From: Topomyia yanbarensis
Taxonomy: Eukaryota > Arthropoda > Insecta > Diptera > Culicidae
Length of the DNA: 64,000 nucleotides
Assembly (NCBI RefSeq): GCF_030247195.1
Contig: NC_080671.1
Coordinates: 186,971,725 to 187,035,724 of the forward strand
Direction of reading: 5' to 3'
This document shows, piece after piece, positions 34,151 to 45,036 of the stretch. Numbering within the stretch: position 1 is the stretch's first letter; the number at the start of each line of letters is the position of its first letter. The position numbers and the translations under genes are program-made. The notes below the pieces were generated by a model. The model saw only the letters and a program-made list of their open reading frames with translations, did no database searches and had not been told where the DNA came from.

Positions 34151-35192
34151 TAAATGATAAGTTTTTGAATAGCACACAATTTTGAATTTCTGTATTAGGT
34201 TAGTGCACACTGTACACTCTGTTCTCTGTACTGTGCTACACAAAAAGTATTTCAATTTGTCTGAGAACGATTGAGCCGAGAAGAAAATTTTTGTTTCGCG
34301 TCATTTTAACGCAATACCATTTTTATTGACGCTTCATTTCATTGTTACGAGGAATTCGTTCCGCACTAATACACTGTTGATCCGTAAATCCGTGATATCT
34401 GCAACAAACGTGTAAAAGAAAATTCTTTTAAAAGTGGACCGGGCAAAAACAATAGGCAATCACGAAGAGGGACTAAAATGTTGTGACTGATTGAATCTAT
34501 AAGCCAATAAGTTGGGATAAGAGTTTCGATTTCATGTCTTCAGTATGTGACAGTCTTTCGTTCCGTTTTTGCTCGTCATGGAATAAAATGAGAGAGATAA
34601 TCTTAAATAAGAGAGAAAAGAGAGGAAAAAATCAACCAATCGAAATCGACTCAAGATCACTCTTCTATCTTTACTATACACTCAACACGAGTTCTTTCCG
34701 AATTGCGCTCTGATCTTCTCATTTCGTCTTCGTTGCGTTAGGTGCAACAACTTGAAACATTTTTCCCAAATAGTGGTAAAACAAACATGTAATCAGACAA
34801 ACATTACAACTTTCTTCAAGAAATCATACATCATCTCTTCCAATCTTGATGATGATTGAAAAAAAATCAAGAGCTAATTATTTTTATTCATAAACCAACC
34901 TATTACTGATCAGATTAGTGTTCTCATATTTGTTTAATGAATTGACAAAAAGTTTTGCAAAAGTTTCACAGGAAACGGATAATTTGCTGTAATTTAAAAA
35001 CAGACAACTCTAAAAGAAAGCCTCTTCGGCAAATTAGATGCAAGGGCGATGTGTTCTCTTCCATGTGTCGGAAGCAAGTGATGCTGAAATTATTATCTAT
35101 GTTTATAGTTTCTAGTTATTTTGATGGTGTCATCAATGTTATATTTACCAAATTTTACGTAAATTAGAAGCATTGACTAATCATTGCTAAGT
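34151..35192. other. Interior of the hAT-like element, no gene seen
   Basis: AT-rich, with short frames only (for example 34,955-35,167 plus). No transposase motif was recognised. Confidence 0.3.
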
Positions 35193-35211
35193 AATTTTCT
35201 TTCGTACTATG

Positions 35212-35286
35212 TTGCGTTTCGGCTTCGCCTCATCAGAAACCGACACTAACGTATTGTCGGAATAGATTAGCGCCGGCTTGACGCAA
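35212..35286 (-). ncRNA. Hammerhead ribozyme, unit 1
   Basis: A complete 75-nt hammerhead reads on the minus strand. Helix III is UUGCGU with ACGCAA. The cleavage triplet is GUC. Helix I is AAGCCGGCGCUAA with UUAGUGUCGGUUU (13 pairs including G-U). The core is CUGAUGA. Helix II is GGC with GCC around a GAA loop. The second core element is GAA plus the A of helix III. Every invariant core base is present. The open end is at helix III (type III topology). Predicted cleavage is 3' of the C in GCGUC. Confidence 0.85.
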
Positions 35287-35555
35287 ATCCCTTAAAACTA
35301 AAACACACTATGTGTTTCAAACAAACGACTGATCAAACGTGATGTCCCGTTCGAGCAGAAGTTCTGTTTATGCCGATGAGACACAAGTGAAGCCGAAACT
35401 TGTCTTGGCTTAGCAGGCCTATGCGAAAGCACTATGCTATATTTCACCCTAAGGAGGAAAATTTGGTAAAAACCAAAATTTCTCACTAGGGTGAAAATTT
35501 GTTGGTAAAAACCAGTCTTTGTACAGGAGGGCACAAATCCTTATTTCATACTATG

Positions 35556-35630
35556 TTGCGTTTCGGCTTCGCCTCATCAGAAACCGACACTAACGTATTG
35601 TCGGAATAGATTAGCGCCGGCTTGACGCAA
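35556..35630 (-). ncRNA. Hammerhead ribozyme, unit 2
   Basis: Same 75-nt motif as unit 1, exactly 344 bp further on. Two successive cleavages in a minus-strand transcript would release a 344-nt RNA monomer. Confidence 0.85.
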
Positions 35631-35899
35631 ATCCCTTAAAACTAAAACACACTATGTGTTTCAAACAAACGACTGATCAAACGTGATGTCCCGTTCGAGC
35701 AGAAGTTCTGTTTATGCCGATGAGACACAAGTGAAGCCGAAACTTGTCTTGGCTTAGCAGGCCTATGCGAAAGCACTATGCTATATTTCACCCTAAGGAG
35801 GAAAATTTGGTAAAAACCAAAATTTCTCACTAGGGTGAAAATTTGTTGGTAAAAACCAGTCTTTGTACAGGAGGGCACAAATCCTTATTTCATACTATG

Positions 35900-35974
35900 T
35901 TGCGTTTCGGCTTCGCCTCATCAGAAACCGACACTAACGTATTGTCGGAATAGATTAGCGCCGGCTTGACGCAA
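35900..35974 (-). ncRNA. Hammerhead ribozyme, unit 3
   Basis: Third identical motif, again spaced 344 bp. The unit is truncated beyond about 36,128, where the orientation switches. Confidence 0.85.
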
Positions 35975-36354
35975 ATCCCTTAAAACTAAAACACACTATG
36001 TGTTTCAAACAAACGACTGATCAAACGTGATGTCCCGTTCGAGCAGAAGTTCTGTTTATGCCGATGAGACACAAGTGAAGCCGAAACTTGTCTTGGCTTA
36101 GCAGGCCTATGCGAAAGCACTATGCTATATTTTTACCAACAAATTTTCACCCTAGTGAGAAATTTTGGTTTTTACCAAATTTTCCTCCTTAGGGTGAAAT
36201 ATAGCATAGTGCTTTCGCATAGGCCTGCTAAGCCAAGACAAGTTTCGGCTTCACTTGTGTCTCATCGGCATAAACAGAACTTCTGCTCGAACGGGACATC
36301 ACGTTTGATCAGTCGTTTGTTTGAAACACATAGTGTGTTTTAGTTTTAAGGGAT

Positions 36355-36429
36355 TTGCGTCAAGCCGGCGCTAATCTATTCCGACAATACGTTAGTGTCG
36401 GTTTCTGATGAGGCGAAGCCGAAACGCAA
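36355..36429 (+). ncRNA. Hammerhead ribozyme, inverted unit 4
   Basis: Same 75-nt motif on the plus strand: TTTGCGTC at 36,354, CTGATGAGGCGAAGCCGAAA ending at 36,424, and helix III closing with ACGCAA at 36,429. Confidence 0.85.
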
Positions 36430-36698
36430 CATAGTATGAAATAAGGATTTGTGCCCTCCTGTACAAAGACTGGTTTTTACCAACAAATTTTCACCCTAGT
36501 GAGAAATTTTGGTTTTTACCAAATTTTCCTCCTTAGGGTGAAATATAGCATAGTGCTTTCGCATAGGCCTGCTAAGCCAAGACAAGTTTCGGCTTCACTT
36601 GTGTCTCATCGGCATAAACAGAACTTCTGCTCGAACGGGACATCACGTTTGATCAGTCGTTTGTTTGAAACACATAGTGTGTTTTAGTTTTAAGGGAT

Positions 36699-36773
36699 TT
36701 GCGTCAAGCCGGCGCTAATCTATTCCGACAATACGTTAGTGTCGGTTTCTGATGAGGCGAAGCCGAAACGCAA
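36699..36773 (+). ncRNA. Hammerhead ribozyme, inverted unit 5
   Basis: Same motif on the plus strand, 344 bp after unit 4. Plus-strand transcription would release one 344-nt monomer between these two sites. Confidence 0.85.
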
Positions 36774-36910
36774 CATAGTATGAAATAAGGATTTGTGCCC
36801 TCCTGTACAAAGACTGGTTTTTACCAACAAATTTTCACCCTAGTGAGAAATTTTGGTTTTTACCAAATTTTCCTCCTTAGGGTGAAATATAGCATAGGAA
36901 TTTTCTTTCG

Positions 36911-38032
36911 ATTAGTGAATAAATTCTGAGCAGTTTCGCTCAGTAGATTAAATTCTGGGTAGTTTGCATTAGTAGATTGAATCATTGAAATATATATTTG
37001 ACATTGTCCAAAAACCTACGAATTCCGAAATAAAACCTTCAAATGCTCAAATAAATAATTTTTACTTAATCTAGGTAATCTTCTCAAGTTACACCGGCTT
37101 TGCAAGATTGTTAAAAGTCAATAGAGCTAAGGTATTCTTGCTTTGTAATGAAATTAGTAGTTTTTTGTACTCATTTTACATTTTGACTTTTACTATAGTT
37201 TCAGGGATCTAGGAAAATCAGTCTACGATATTTTTAATTCGTAAGTGCAATGATATAAAAAGTACCTAAAAAGAATCTACTTAAATAGATAAAAAGATAG
37301 TTATTCTAAGTTGCCTGATAATATTGTCGAAGATAGTCTTTGACCCATTCCCCATGAGAGTCAACTGAAAAAACATGTGTTTTTCTCAGGATTGTTTTGA
37401 TTACGACATGATCTATATCATTTAAAATTTCATAAAGTCGAGTTAACGCAAACTTCGGATAAAGTCACAGAACTAGTAATAGTAGAAAGACGCCTGATCA
37501 TGAAAATAGGAGTTGAACCTATTTTCTGCATCTACAAATCGCCTGCTTTATTAGACGATTAGAAGCAAATTTCGACATTGGTTTCGTTCTCCTGATTAGC
37601 GAATGCGTGTAAAGTTTCGTGAGACGGGGTTTTGGATATTTTTTACTCATTCCAATTTGGCGTCTTCTACAAATTGTAAAGGTGTAGCGAATGTGTAGCA
37701 TTTTCAAGCAGCGTAGCATGCAGCGTAGCATTTTCAAGCAGCCCTAAATACTTTGAACTCTTGAATATTCATTTTTGCAACTAGAGAAATTTCTAACTTG
37801 TAAATTAAAAATAATCAAATTGAATTCGTCGATGCACTAAAGCCTTTCTTGTAACAGGCAACATATTATTAGGGTTTTTTAGTGTCTATTGTCTTAGTTT
37901 TGGAATTGTTTTCACTAAGAACTTTTCATAATTACGTTCAGTTTCCAGTGATTATTTCAAGTCATCAGAATTAATACATTTATGCAATAATTTTTAAGCC
38001 CTTCCCGAAACAAAATCCTGGCTACGGGCCTG
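36911..38032. other. Right part of the hAT-like element, no gene seen
   Basis: AT-rich. A minus-strand 72-codon frame at 37,737-37,519 has no recognisable domain. A short duplication GCGTAGCATTTTCAAGCAGC occurs near 37,710-37,741. Confidence 0.3.
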
Positions 38033-39599
38033 AGCGGACTGTTGTTTGCATTACAGAATTTTAAAAATGTGACGCGGAAATCTCGCCAATTTACGACTAT
38101 ACGCACAATGATGCCACCTGGCCACTTTTGATGATAAAGTATGGATCGCGTGAGATGTTTTTTGAATAAAACTGCAAATCAATGATACTTGTTATTATTT
38201 ATCATCCTCAATTCTTCTGCATTTTAATTTCGGCGCACAATTTGTATTCAAAAGTTAAATTTGCGAAATTTTTCGGGTGAAATTCCGAAGTAAACAAACA
38301 AAAAAAAACAAATTTTGCTTGTGTATACGTACGTATATTACATTTACGGCCAAGGAAATACGGCGCGCTATCGAAAAATCTAGTCATTCGTGAAATGGCT
38401 TTGAACTCGCCCTAAATAACAAAAATGCTGAAATTTAAGAAGTTACCTAGGGTAATGAGCCTATTTTCGTCATAACCATGTAAAACCGTTGGAAAGAGCG
38501 GCGTTAGCCATCTTTGTTCAACGTATTGGTTCAAATGGCGATTTTTGATATCATAATGGTTCATAAGAAGAAAGCAAAGATATTGGTGCCAATTCATACG
38601 TATTGCATCAATTGTATTCCGAGTAATTAATGAAATTGTGAGGCTTCCTAATACGACTAAAAAGGCTCTTCACTCTAATACGCTCGAAAACTATCAATAT
38701 CACTTACAACGTGTACGAAACAGAAATTAATGCAACATAAACACATTGGAGAATGGATTAAACAGTACTTGAAGTGCAGAACTAGAGACAGCGCCATCCC
38801 AACAAACATTAGGAGCTGAACTATAAGACTACTTGCTGATTAAAAGCAGATTAAAGGCTATTTAAGCTGAATAATACTTTCGCTGAACTATTTAAATATT
38901 AACAGTTTATTCAGCCTATTTAATCTACAGTATTCGCCATTTCAAACTAAGCTGAACTATACTACTAACAAATGTTGCAGCGACAGCATTAATTCTTTTA
39001 TTCAACCATCTTAATTAGACTGAATTACGGGTTGAATAAATGATGCTGTTACCAATGCTATTACTTTTAATCATTAAGCTGCACTACATGTCTTCAAAAG
39101 GTTGATTCTACCTATACATTTGCTCTTATACCACCTTTGACTTTTAGCTGAATTATGTGTTTAACAAAGGTAATTGTACCTACTCCAAAATTGACACGAT
39201 TAGCCAACTATTACGAATGGTAACCGACCTGGGTTCGAGTCCCAATACACGCACATTATTTTTTTTACTTTTAAGTGAAATACTTCTCACTTAGAACCCT
39301 TTTCTTATTCCATTTGTTGCTTCAACGGTTTGCTCTAGTAGCATTCAAACAGTGTTTTTTTACAATTTCATGCAGTTAATTTGCAATTTCAATTTCGGCC
39401 TGAAAAAATGTCTGCTAACAAAAAGAAGTTATCAAGTTGGTTCGATGCATTAATAAACCTAAAAACTAATTCATACCAAGGACTTGCATATACATACATA
39501 CTTAGTTGAACCCAGCCAAATCCTCGCACAGTCGAGTAAAAAGTAATGTTTTATACTGATATCTCGTAAAATTCTCGATTTTTCGAGACAAAAAGATCG

Positions 39600-40640
39600 A
39601 TTGTAAGAAAAAAACCTGTTTAATCCACCTAGCGGTGCAATTATGCCTTTCTTATTTCTCTAAACTATGGCACGGAGGCTGTTCATGTTCAACATAATTG
39701 TGGAAATGTCCATTAGATTCTTAGTACACTTTGCACTTATACGCAATGGCTTGCCAGCCACGAACTTGATGAGCTACGTGTCGACGGTGAAACACTTGAA
39801 ACAAAAAAAAATATCATACTTCATTAGACTAATCAGCATTAGGTCAATGTTATCTGCTTGCTAACTCATTTTGTCATGCGGGGGTAGGTGTGTGAGGAGG
39901 GCGAAAGTCCCATGAACGAACGACTCCCCATCTTAAATTGGTATGCTTTGTGATATAGTGGTGGTTCAAAGATGATGGAGTTGAAAGGGAGGGGTATGAT
40001 GGCTGGATGGGGTGGTGGTCTGAGGGGTGATTTAAGGAGATTTTAAGAGAGGGGAGAGAACAGTAGAGGGGGGGTGTAGCCCCTCTCCGTAAACCATCAA
40101 CTACGCCCCTGTTAAAATCCAGAAACCTTATGCGAGTCAAAAAAAAAATTGGCCTGGATTAGGTTGACGTTTTTCAAAGTGATTGCATAACCTTTCTATA
40201 TGAGAAAGGCAAAAATGTGCCAAAATCCAAAAAAGTGAATCGTCGTCAAATTTTTTTTCGAGTTTGTACCTAATCTCGACGTTTCATGCACCTTGAAGAC
40301 ATTTAGCATCAAAAATAAAAATTCTATTTTTAATTTTTCCTATAGTTTATATGATAAATTTCTGTGTGGCCTCACTCTTAAACCCGTTATTCCGGAACCG
40401 AATTCCGATCGATCCAAAATTCAATAGCAGCCGATTGGAAGGTTGCACCTTTCATTTGAGACTAAGTTTGGGCAAATCGGTCCAGCCATCTCTGAGAAAA
40501 ATGAGTGGCATTATTTGACACATACGCACATACATACACACACACATACACACACACATACATACATACACACACATATACAGACTCATTGAATCTCGAT
40601 TCAATGACAATTTTGAAACAAAAATCGATTTTACCAGATC
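39600..40640. repeat. Dispersed repeat with microsatellite, nested in the 3.1-kb element
   Basis: It contains CCACCTAGCGGTGCAATTAT, CCTTTCTATATGAGAAAGGC and GGTCCAGCCATCTCTGAGAA, followed by a (CA/CATA)n tract at about 40,520-40,582. I recall such segments as abundant in Aedes genomes, but boundaries are not visible. Within it, 39,880-40,115 ends in AACTACGCCCCTG, which looks like a hAT right end, but no matching left end or target duplication is present. Confidence 0.4.
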
Positions 40641-41335
40641 AATTTTTTTAAGTTAACAACATCGATTTTGAAAAATTCGTTTCTACATCGCCCATTCCTT
40701 TTTCGAAGTAAGTGCCTATCTGTGGACTATAAAGTCCCTGGAATAACATATGATTATTACATTGGCGACAACTGTACTCGTAAATCTTTCAACCGAGAAA
40801 ACAGTATATTTTCGAAGTGTTTCGGTATATTCCAATCGAAATGTTTTCATATATTATGGTTTAGAAGCAATAACAACAGCAAATTTATTTTGTTCTTTGA
40901 TATCTACTGAGTTTTCAGCATGTGATACCAACGATTTACAGTTTTTCAATGTAAAAGCTTGCCAAATCATACGCGCCCTTGTTTACGTAAATTTACCGTT
41001 TAATTCAAAATGGTCTGTTTACTTATTGAACACAAGAGAAAATTTTTGTTCGAACGATGCTGTAAATTTTTGACACCACAATTGTTTCCATGGACCATTT
41101 GCCAAATGGTATGGCAAATAAATCAAGGAGATTGCCACCTTAGAATTATAAATGGCTTCAATCCATCATTCAGTTACCACCACTTTCATATGACACTCAT
41201 TTTTACTTGTCTAAAAGTTTTGTGAAATCCGTAAGTCCTCATCTTGGATACAAAAACGTCTACAATCATTAGTTTTTGGAATTAGTAAATTGTCTAATTT
41301 AAAATTTCCGAATGTTCTAAAAATTATCGCATAAA
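40641..41335. other. Unassigned part of the 3.1-kb element
   Basis: A 107-codon frame at 40,750-41,073 and overlapping frames have no recognisable domain, and the composition is AT-rich. I do not call a gene. Confidence 0.25.
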
Positions 41336-42517
41336 AAATAGGTTGGGATTCGAACCCAAGCCAACTAGATTCCTCAAATCTGTAAAAGGCTCGTGTAGTC
41401 TTTGTACAGACTCTATTCAGCAGCCTAGACTTTTCGGTACATCGGTGAAATCTTAAGCATTCGATGTATGCAAGATTGGTGCAGACAGTAAGGTAAGTGC
41501 TTAGTATTCAACAGGTTGCTGGTTCGGATCCAGGTACGTGATATGACTTCCAACAAGGTAATACAATTTTTCTCTAATTATAACGTAACACTAATTAAAG
41601 TATATGGCTTCCAAAGAGATTGATAGCGTGTGTAACTTGAAATAAATGTCTTTTTTAATAATTTTTCTATGATAATTTTCTTAGCTGAAAAGCGGTAATG
41701 AAAAGGTTTATTGATGAAGCTGAACTGTGGCTTTCTTCAGGCTGTATACATGCTGAAGAATTGTTCTTTAATGTGTCTTAATCAGACAAGCTGAATAAAT
41801 TCTCCAAATCCCGGATGTTTAAGGGTGGAATCAACGATATATGATTACACGTATACTTCCAATGTTCAGCTAGAGCTGAATAAAGCAACTGTTAAAACGT
41901 TAAAAAACCACGAAATGTTTGTTGGGATATGTTTAATACAAAAGGAGAAAAAAAGATTCTACCAACTAGCCCCAGACTCCCTTAAATATTATTAAATGAT
42001 AAGAATATCCATATTCTAACTGCAACATTCACCCAAAGTTTTTAAAACATAAGTTTTTTCAGCTAAAATTGCACATAATGCTGATTTAGGTACGATAAGT
42101 AATCACTAAAGACTGAAAAAAAATTTTCGCTCGGGTGCCCAACACCGCCTCTAGGCGGGCAAAGTATTTTACCAAAAAGCCTAAACTTCCGAATTATTCC
42201 ACTAAACCAATTCACATCTACAGTGAAATGCTAGTAACAGGCTACTCAAAAATAAAATTTCCAAAAAACAGTTAAAATTTGTTTAATGAAGATTACCACT
42301 AAACACAAAATAGTTTTTTCCACGTTTTCCTCGAATTTTCAACTTTGAGCTTCAAATGCCTTTGACAGAAAGCTACGAATATTAAAATAATGTGTGTGTA
42401 TGAAGGGTGTGAGCGTTGGGAAGAAATGCTAGTGCGGATAACAACATACAATTTAGTAGTTTTATTTAGAATTTTATAGAGACCGCCTAGAAGCGGGGTT
42501 GGGAACTAGAGGGTTAA

Positions 42518-42849
42518 AGCAATTCTATTCAGACTAAAAAATGCAGTTAGAAATACTTTTAAAAACTAAATATACCATTTGTAATTTTTTAACATGAACC
42601 ATAATTTGATTAAAAACACTGGCGGCTCGAGGGGAGGCACGGAAATCACGTGCCCCCCTCCCCCTATTCAACCGGAAAGTTATCTAGTAGAAATGCATGT
42701 ATATGCAAATCTTTCGCGAATACTTATTTTGTGAATCATTATAATGTATTAAGGTCGTGTACATCGTAGCTAATTGAATCAATACTATTGATAAATAAAA
42801 CGGATACTAGTAGTCCTTAGAGATATTGTCTCTTTGTTGCAGATACGAC
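42518..42849. other. Short spacer before the BEL/Pao relic
   Basis: It contains a G/C-rich stretch CACTGGCGGCTCGAGGGGAG near 42,619 that resembles a transposon end, but no partner was found. No gene. Confidence 0.3.
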
Positions 42850-43139
42850 CGTAGACGTTACTGGTTTCCAGTTTACAGGAGAAGTGTAAGTACCTGGGTA
42901 CACCACCACTCGAAGATTACCGCGATATCAGTCCAAGACTAATTGCCCTGGATTACGCGAATGTCGGGACCGGAATCAAAAGTCATGAAGGTAGGCGAAA
43001 CGAACCAATACCGGCAACGGGGACGCCGGCGAATACGTAAACTTTCACGGTGTGGGAAGATGTGAGTGTACGCTGGAGAATGATAATGATCTTCACAAAA
43101 GCGATGATAGCATGGGAGTCATCAAACCAAACAAGCTGC

Positions 43140-43990
43140 TTCTATCTCAGGAGGATCAACGGGCTAAGTTATTGTTAGAATTCCTAACCCGTCCATTGCT
43201 TAATCACTTCGAATCCGACCTGCTCTGAAGACGCGATCACGTTTGACTTCCGGACAGTGAAGCGATGGCTTTCAACCGATGGAAATGTCCCGAAAACCGT
43301 ATGAGCAGGGATCTAGCACTAGCCGAGGCTCTTGAGCATACGATCCAAGAACTTGTCAAGAAGGGTTACATCAGAAAGCTGACTTCGGTAGAACTTTAAA
43401 AAGCGTGCGCGTATATATTACCTACCTATACTCGCTGTGGTGAACCTAAATAAGCCGGGCAAGTTTCGCCTAGTGTAGGACGAAGTTATCACCGTCTATG
43501 GTGCTTTTTTAAACGCAGTCCTCCTGAAAGGTCCAGATCAGATAACATCACTGTTATCGGCGCTAATCCGTTTCCGTGAGTTCCGAATGGAAGTATGTGG
43601 GGACATCAGGGAGATGTTTCACCAAATGGGGATGAGAGACGAAGACCAACATTGCCAGCGCTTCTTCTGAAAAGGTGCCAACGAGTCGAAACTCAGTATT
43701 TACGTCGTTCCGGTGATGACCTTCGGCGCATGTTGTTCACCGAGCACTGCACAACACGTCGATGCAATCATCAAGCAACACTACGTTAATGATATGCTTG
43801 TTAATACTGATACAGAGGAAAACGCAGTGAAACTCGCACAGGAAGTCAAAAAGATTCACGAGCAAACTGGGTTTGAAATTCGAAAGTGGATATCTAACTC
43901 TGAAATGGTCATGGCAAACTTGAAACAGACAACGCTCTCAGAGAAGAACGTAAACATCGATGACGAAACTACTACAGAAAATGTGCTCGA
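43140..43990 (+). pseudogene. BEL/Pao reverse transcriptase remnant
   Basis: Recognisable blocks are LLSQEDQRAKLLLEFLTR and EALEHTIQELVKKGYIRKL upstream, then PNKPGKFRLV-like and LLKGPDQITSLLSALIRFRE (near 43,526), CGDIREMFHQMGMRDEDQHC (catalytic Asp) and VMTFGACCSPSTAQHV. After an apparent deletion comes IIKQHYVNDMLVNTDTEENA, followed by HEQTGFEIRKWISNSEMVMA. The catalytic YVDD pair is altered to YVND. The frame changes several times, so it is inactive. Confidence 0.75.
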
Positions 43991-44039
43991 TCGTTAGACA
44001 GACCGATTCCCTTTCAAAATATTCTCCCGTTTCGATGAA

Positions 44040-45010
44040 AATCTGCTCTCCGGCGGTCGCGGCCGACCATACTAAACGCGAAGTTCTCTGCACATTGACG
44101 ATACTGCACGATGCATTGGGTTTGATTATGCACCTGTTGATGCTTTTGAGTAGGATCTTCTGTAAGAAATATGAAGAACATCAATGGGCTGAAATGCTCC
44201 TATAGAAGACACGCAGTTCGAGAAATGGTTGACGTGGCTGGCCGTTTTTCGGAAGACACGATCTGTGTAAGAAACGAAATGTTGCCGAACGTCAACGACC
44301 GTTAAGGCAGAGGTGGACATGCACACATTTGGATGCGAGTGAGAACAGTATAGCGGCGGTCGTCTATCGCTTACGCTTGAGAGCTACTTGACGAGAGTAG
44401 CGTCATTGAAATTCCTGTCCATCCCGATATCCGAGCTGAAAGCGGCCTTACTCGGTGCCCGATTAGCGGATACGATAATGGCATCACTGTCCATCACGGT
44501 TAGCAAGCAGTACTTCTGGACAGATTCCAATGGCTGATCTTCCACATTCTCGTCTAGCCGCTTTCAGCCGCTCGTTCACCTACGTGGGGGGGGGGGTGGA
44601 TTATTTTGGCCTGATTCTGGTTTTGCTTGGATGACACTTGGAGAAAGGGTGACATCCGACTCTTGAGTAATGGCAATTCGAAACATCAAGGCTAGGAGGA
44701 GGAGCGATCGCGGAAATAGCTTCCAAGTTACAAGCAAGGTGATCAAACAGATGATCGATTAGCTTGATTTGGAAAACCTAGCTGGTGAATTTACCTTAAG
44801 TCGCACCCAGTAGTGGAGCTACAATTTGTCGTGCTCGCCCCACTTAGAAACGTCTGATCCGCAGCGTGAAGCTGAATTTAAGCAAGCTACAACGCGTTGA
44901 TCTAGGTAGGAAGCGTTGTCAACTCGTGATCTCTGACCGACATTCCCCTGAATAACGACTGAAAACCTGTGTTAACACCTAATATGGTAGCGGGAGCGAC
45001 TTGTTGTAGT
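44040..45010 (+). pseudogene. BEL/Pao RNase H and integrase remnants
   Basis: HTKREVLCTLTILHDALGLI at about 44,070-44,135 is the post-RT block. FLSIPISELKAALLGARLA and SITVSKQYFWTDSN near 44,410-44,530 are from the RNase H region. SRSFTYVG-, then VDYFG- with an interrupting poly-G (44,587-44,597), and MAIRNIKARRR near 44,670 belong to integrase. Frameshifts occur throughout. Confidence 0.6.
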
Positions 45011-45036
45011 GGAAGGCTCTCATCGGACAAAACGCT

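Larger units (their letters stand above)
35205..36898. mobile_element. Hammerhead-ribozyme retrozyme-like array: three 344-bp units plus two inverted units
   Basis: A 344-bp unit is repeated head to tail from 35,205, 35,549 and 35,893 (the third truncated near 36,128). It then continues in the opposite orientation to 36,898. By eye the copies are essentially identical. The whole block is bracketed by a perfect 12-bp direct repeat AATTTTCTTTCG (35,193-35,204 and 36,899-36,910). Each complete unit contains one hammerhead ribozyme and a long hairpin (CACCCTAAGGAGGAAAATTT pairing with the following CTCACTAGGGTG side). The unit has no real coding frame; the repeated 78-codon frame is incidental. 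The layout resembles retrozymes and Penelope-like pseudo-LTRs. Confidence 0.8.
33184..38032. mobile_element. hAT-like element, 4.85 kb including nested insertions
   Basis: The termini CAGGTACGTAGCCAG and CTGGCTACGGGCCTG are inverted with a few mismatches. They are followed inward by the GGGGGCTAAAGCCCCTCCCG-type run often seen in arthropod hAT ends (AAGCCCTTCCCG on the right). A perfect 8-bp target duplication AGCGGACT flanks it (33,176-33,183 and 38,033-38,040). I see no transposase frame. It carries a gag relic (33.56-34.15 kb) and the hammerhead array (35.2-36.9 kb). Confidence 0.8.
38798..41926. mobile_element. 3.1-kb inverted-repeat element with CCCAACAAACATT termini
   Basis: The perfect 13-bp inverted ends CCCAACAAACATT (38,798) and AATGTTTGTTGGG (41,926) are flanked by AT on each side. 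Both subterminal regions reiterate AGCTGAA/TTCAGCT-type motifs (38,813-39,160 and 41,705-41,890), a likely internal signature. The middle contains other repeats, including sequence near 39,615-40,630 that ends in a CA-rich microsatellite. No transposase was recognised. Confidence 0.55.
31504..42517. mobile_element. TTAA-bounded piggyBac-like element, about 1.8 kb before three large insertions
   Basis: The left end TTAACCCTCTAGTGCCCAA (31,504) and right end TTGGGAACTAGAGGGTTAA (42,517) are inverted with one mismatch over 19 bp and begin with TTAA. The 20-mer CCGCCTAGAGGCGGTGTTGG lies subterminally at 31,638-31,657 and recurs perfectly inverted at 42,139-42,158. Subtracting the half-LINE, the hAT-like element and the 3.1-kb element leaves about 1.8 kb. 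The alternative, two separate elements of one family, cannot be excluded. Confidence 0.5.
42850..45010 (+). mobile_element. BEL/Pao LTR-retrotransposon pol relic
   Basis: Pol domains are scattered over three frames in the normal order: a connector before RT (about 43,140-43,400), RT (43,420-43,990), a region after RT (44,040-44,200), RNase H-like (44,330-44,540) and an integrase start (44,560-44,800). No LTRs were found on either side. Many stops and deletions are present. The order and motifs fit BEL/Pao rather than gypsy. Confidence 0.7.

Noticed and set aside
35298..36687. A 78-codon frame repeated four times (MPSCTKTGFYQQIF...)
   Set aside because: It lies inside the 344-bp ribozyme unit, is identical only because the DNA is identical, and spans the conserved RNA hairpin; there is no sign of coding selection.
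35205..36898. CRISPR array or ordinary satellite
   Set aside because: The units are 344 bp with no short repeat-spacer pattern, and the block is bounded by a 12-bp target duplication with internal inversion, which fits a retroelement insertion.
39200..39260. tRNA gene
   Set aside because: A B-box-like GGGTTCGAGTCC is present, but the acceptor, D and anticodon arms do not fold; at best it is a SINE head.
39880..40115. hAT MITE ending AACTACGCCCCTG
   Set aside because: The left end is not convincing and no 8-bp direct repeat flanks the interval.
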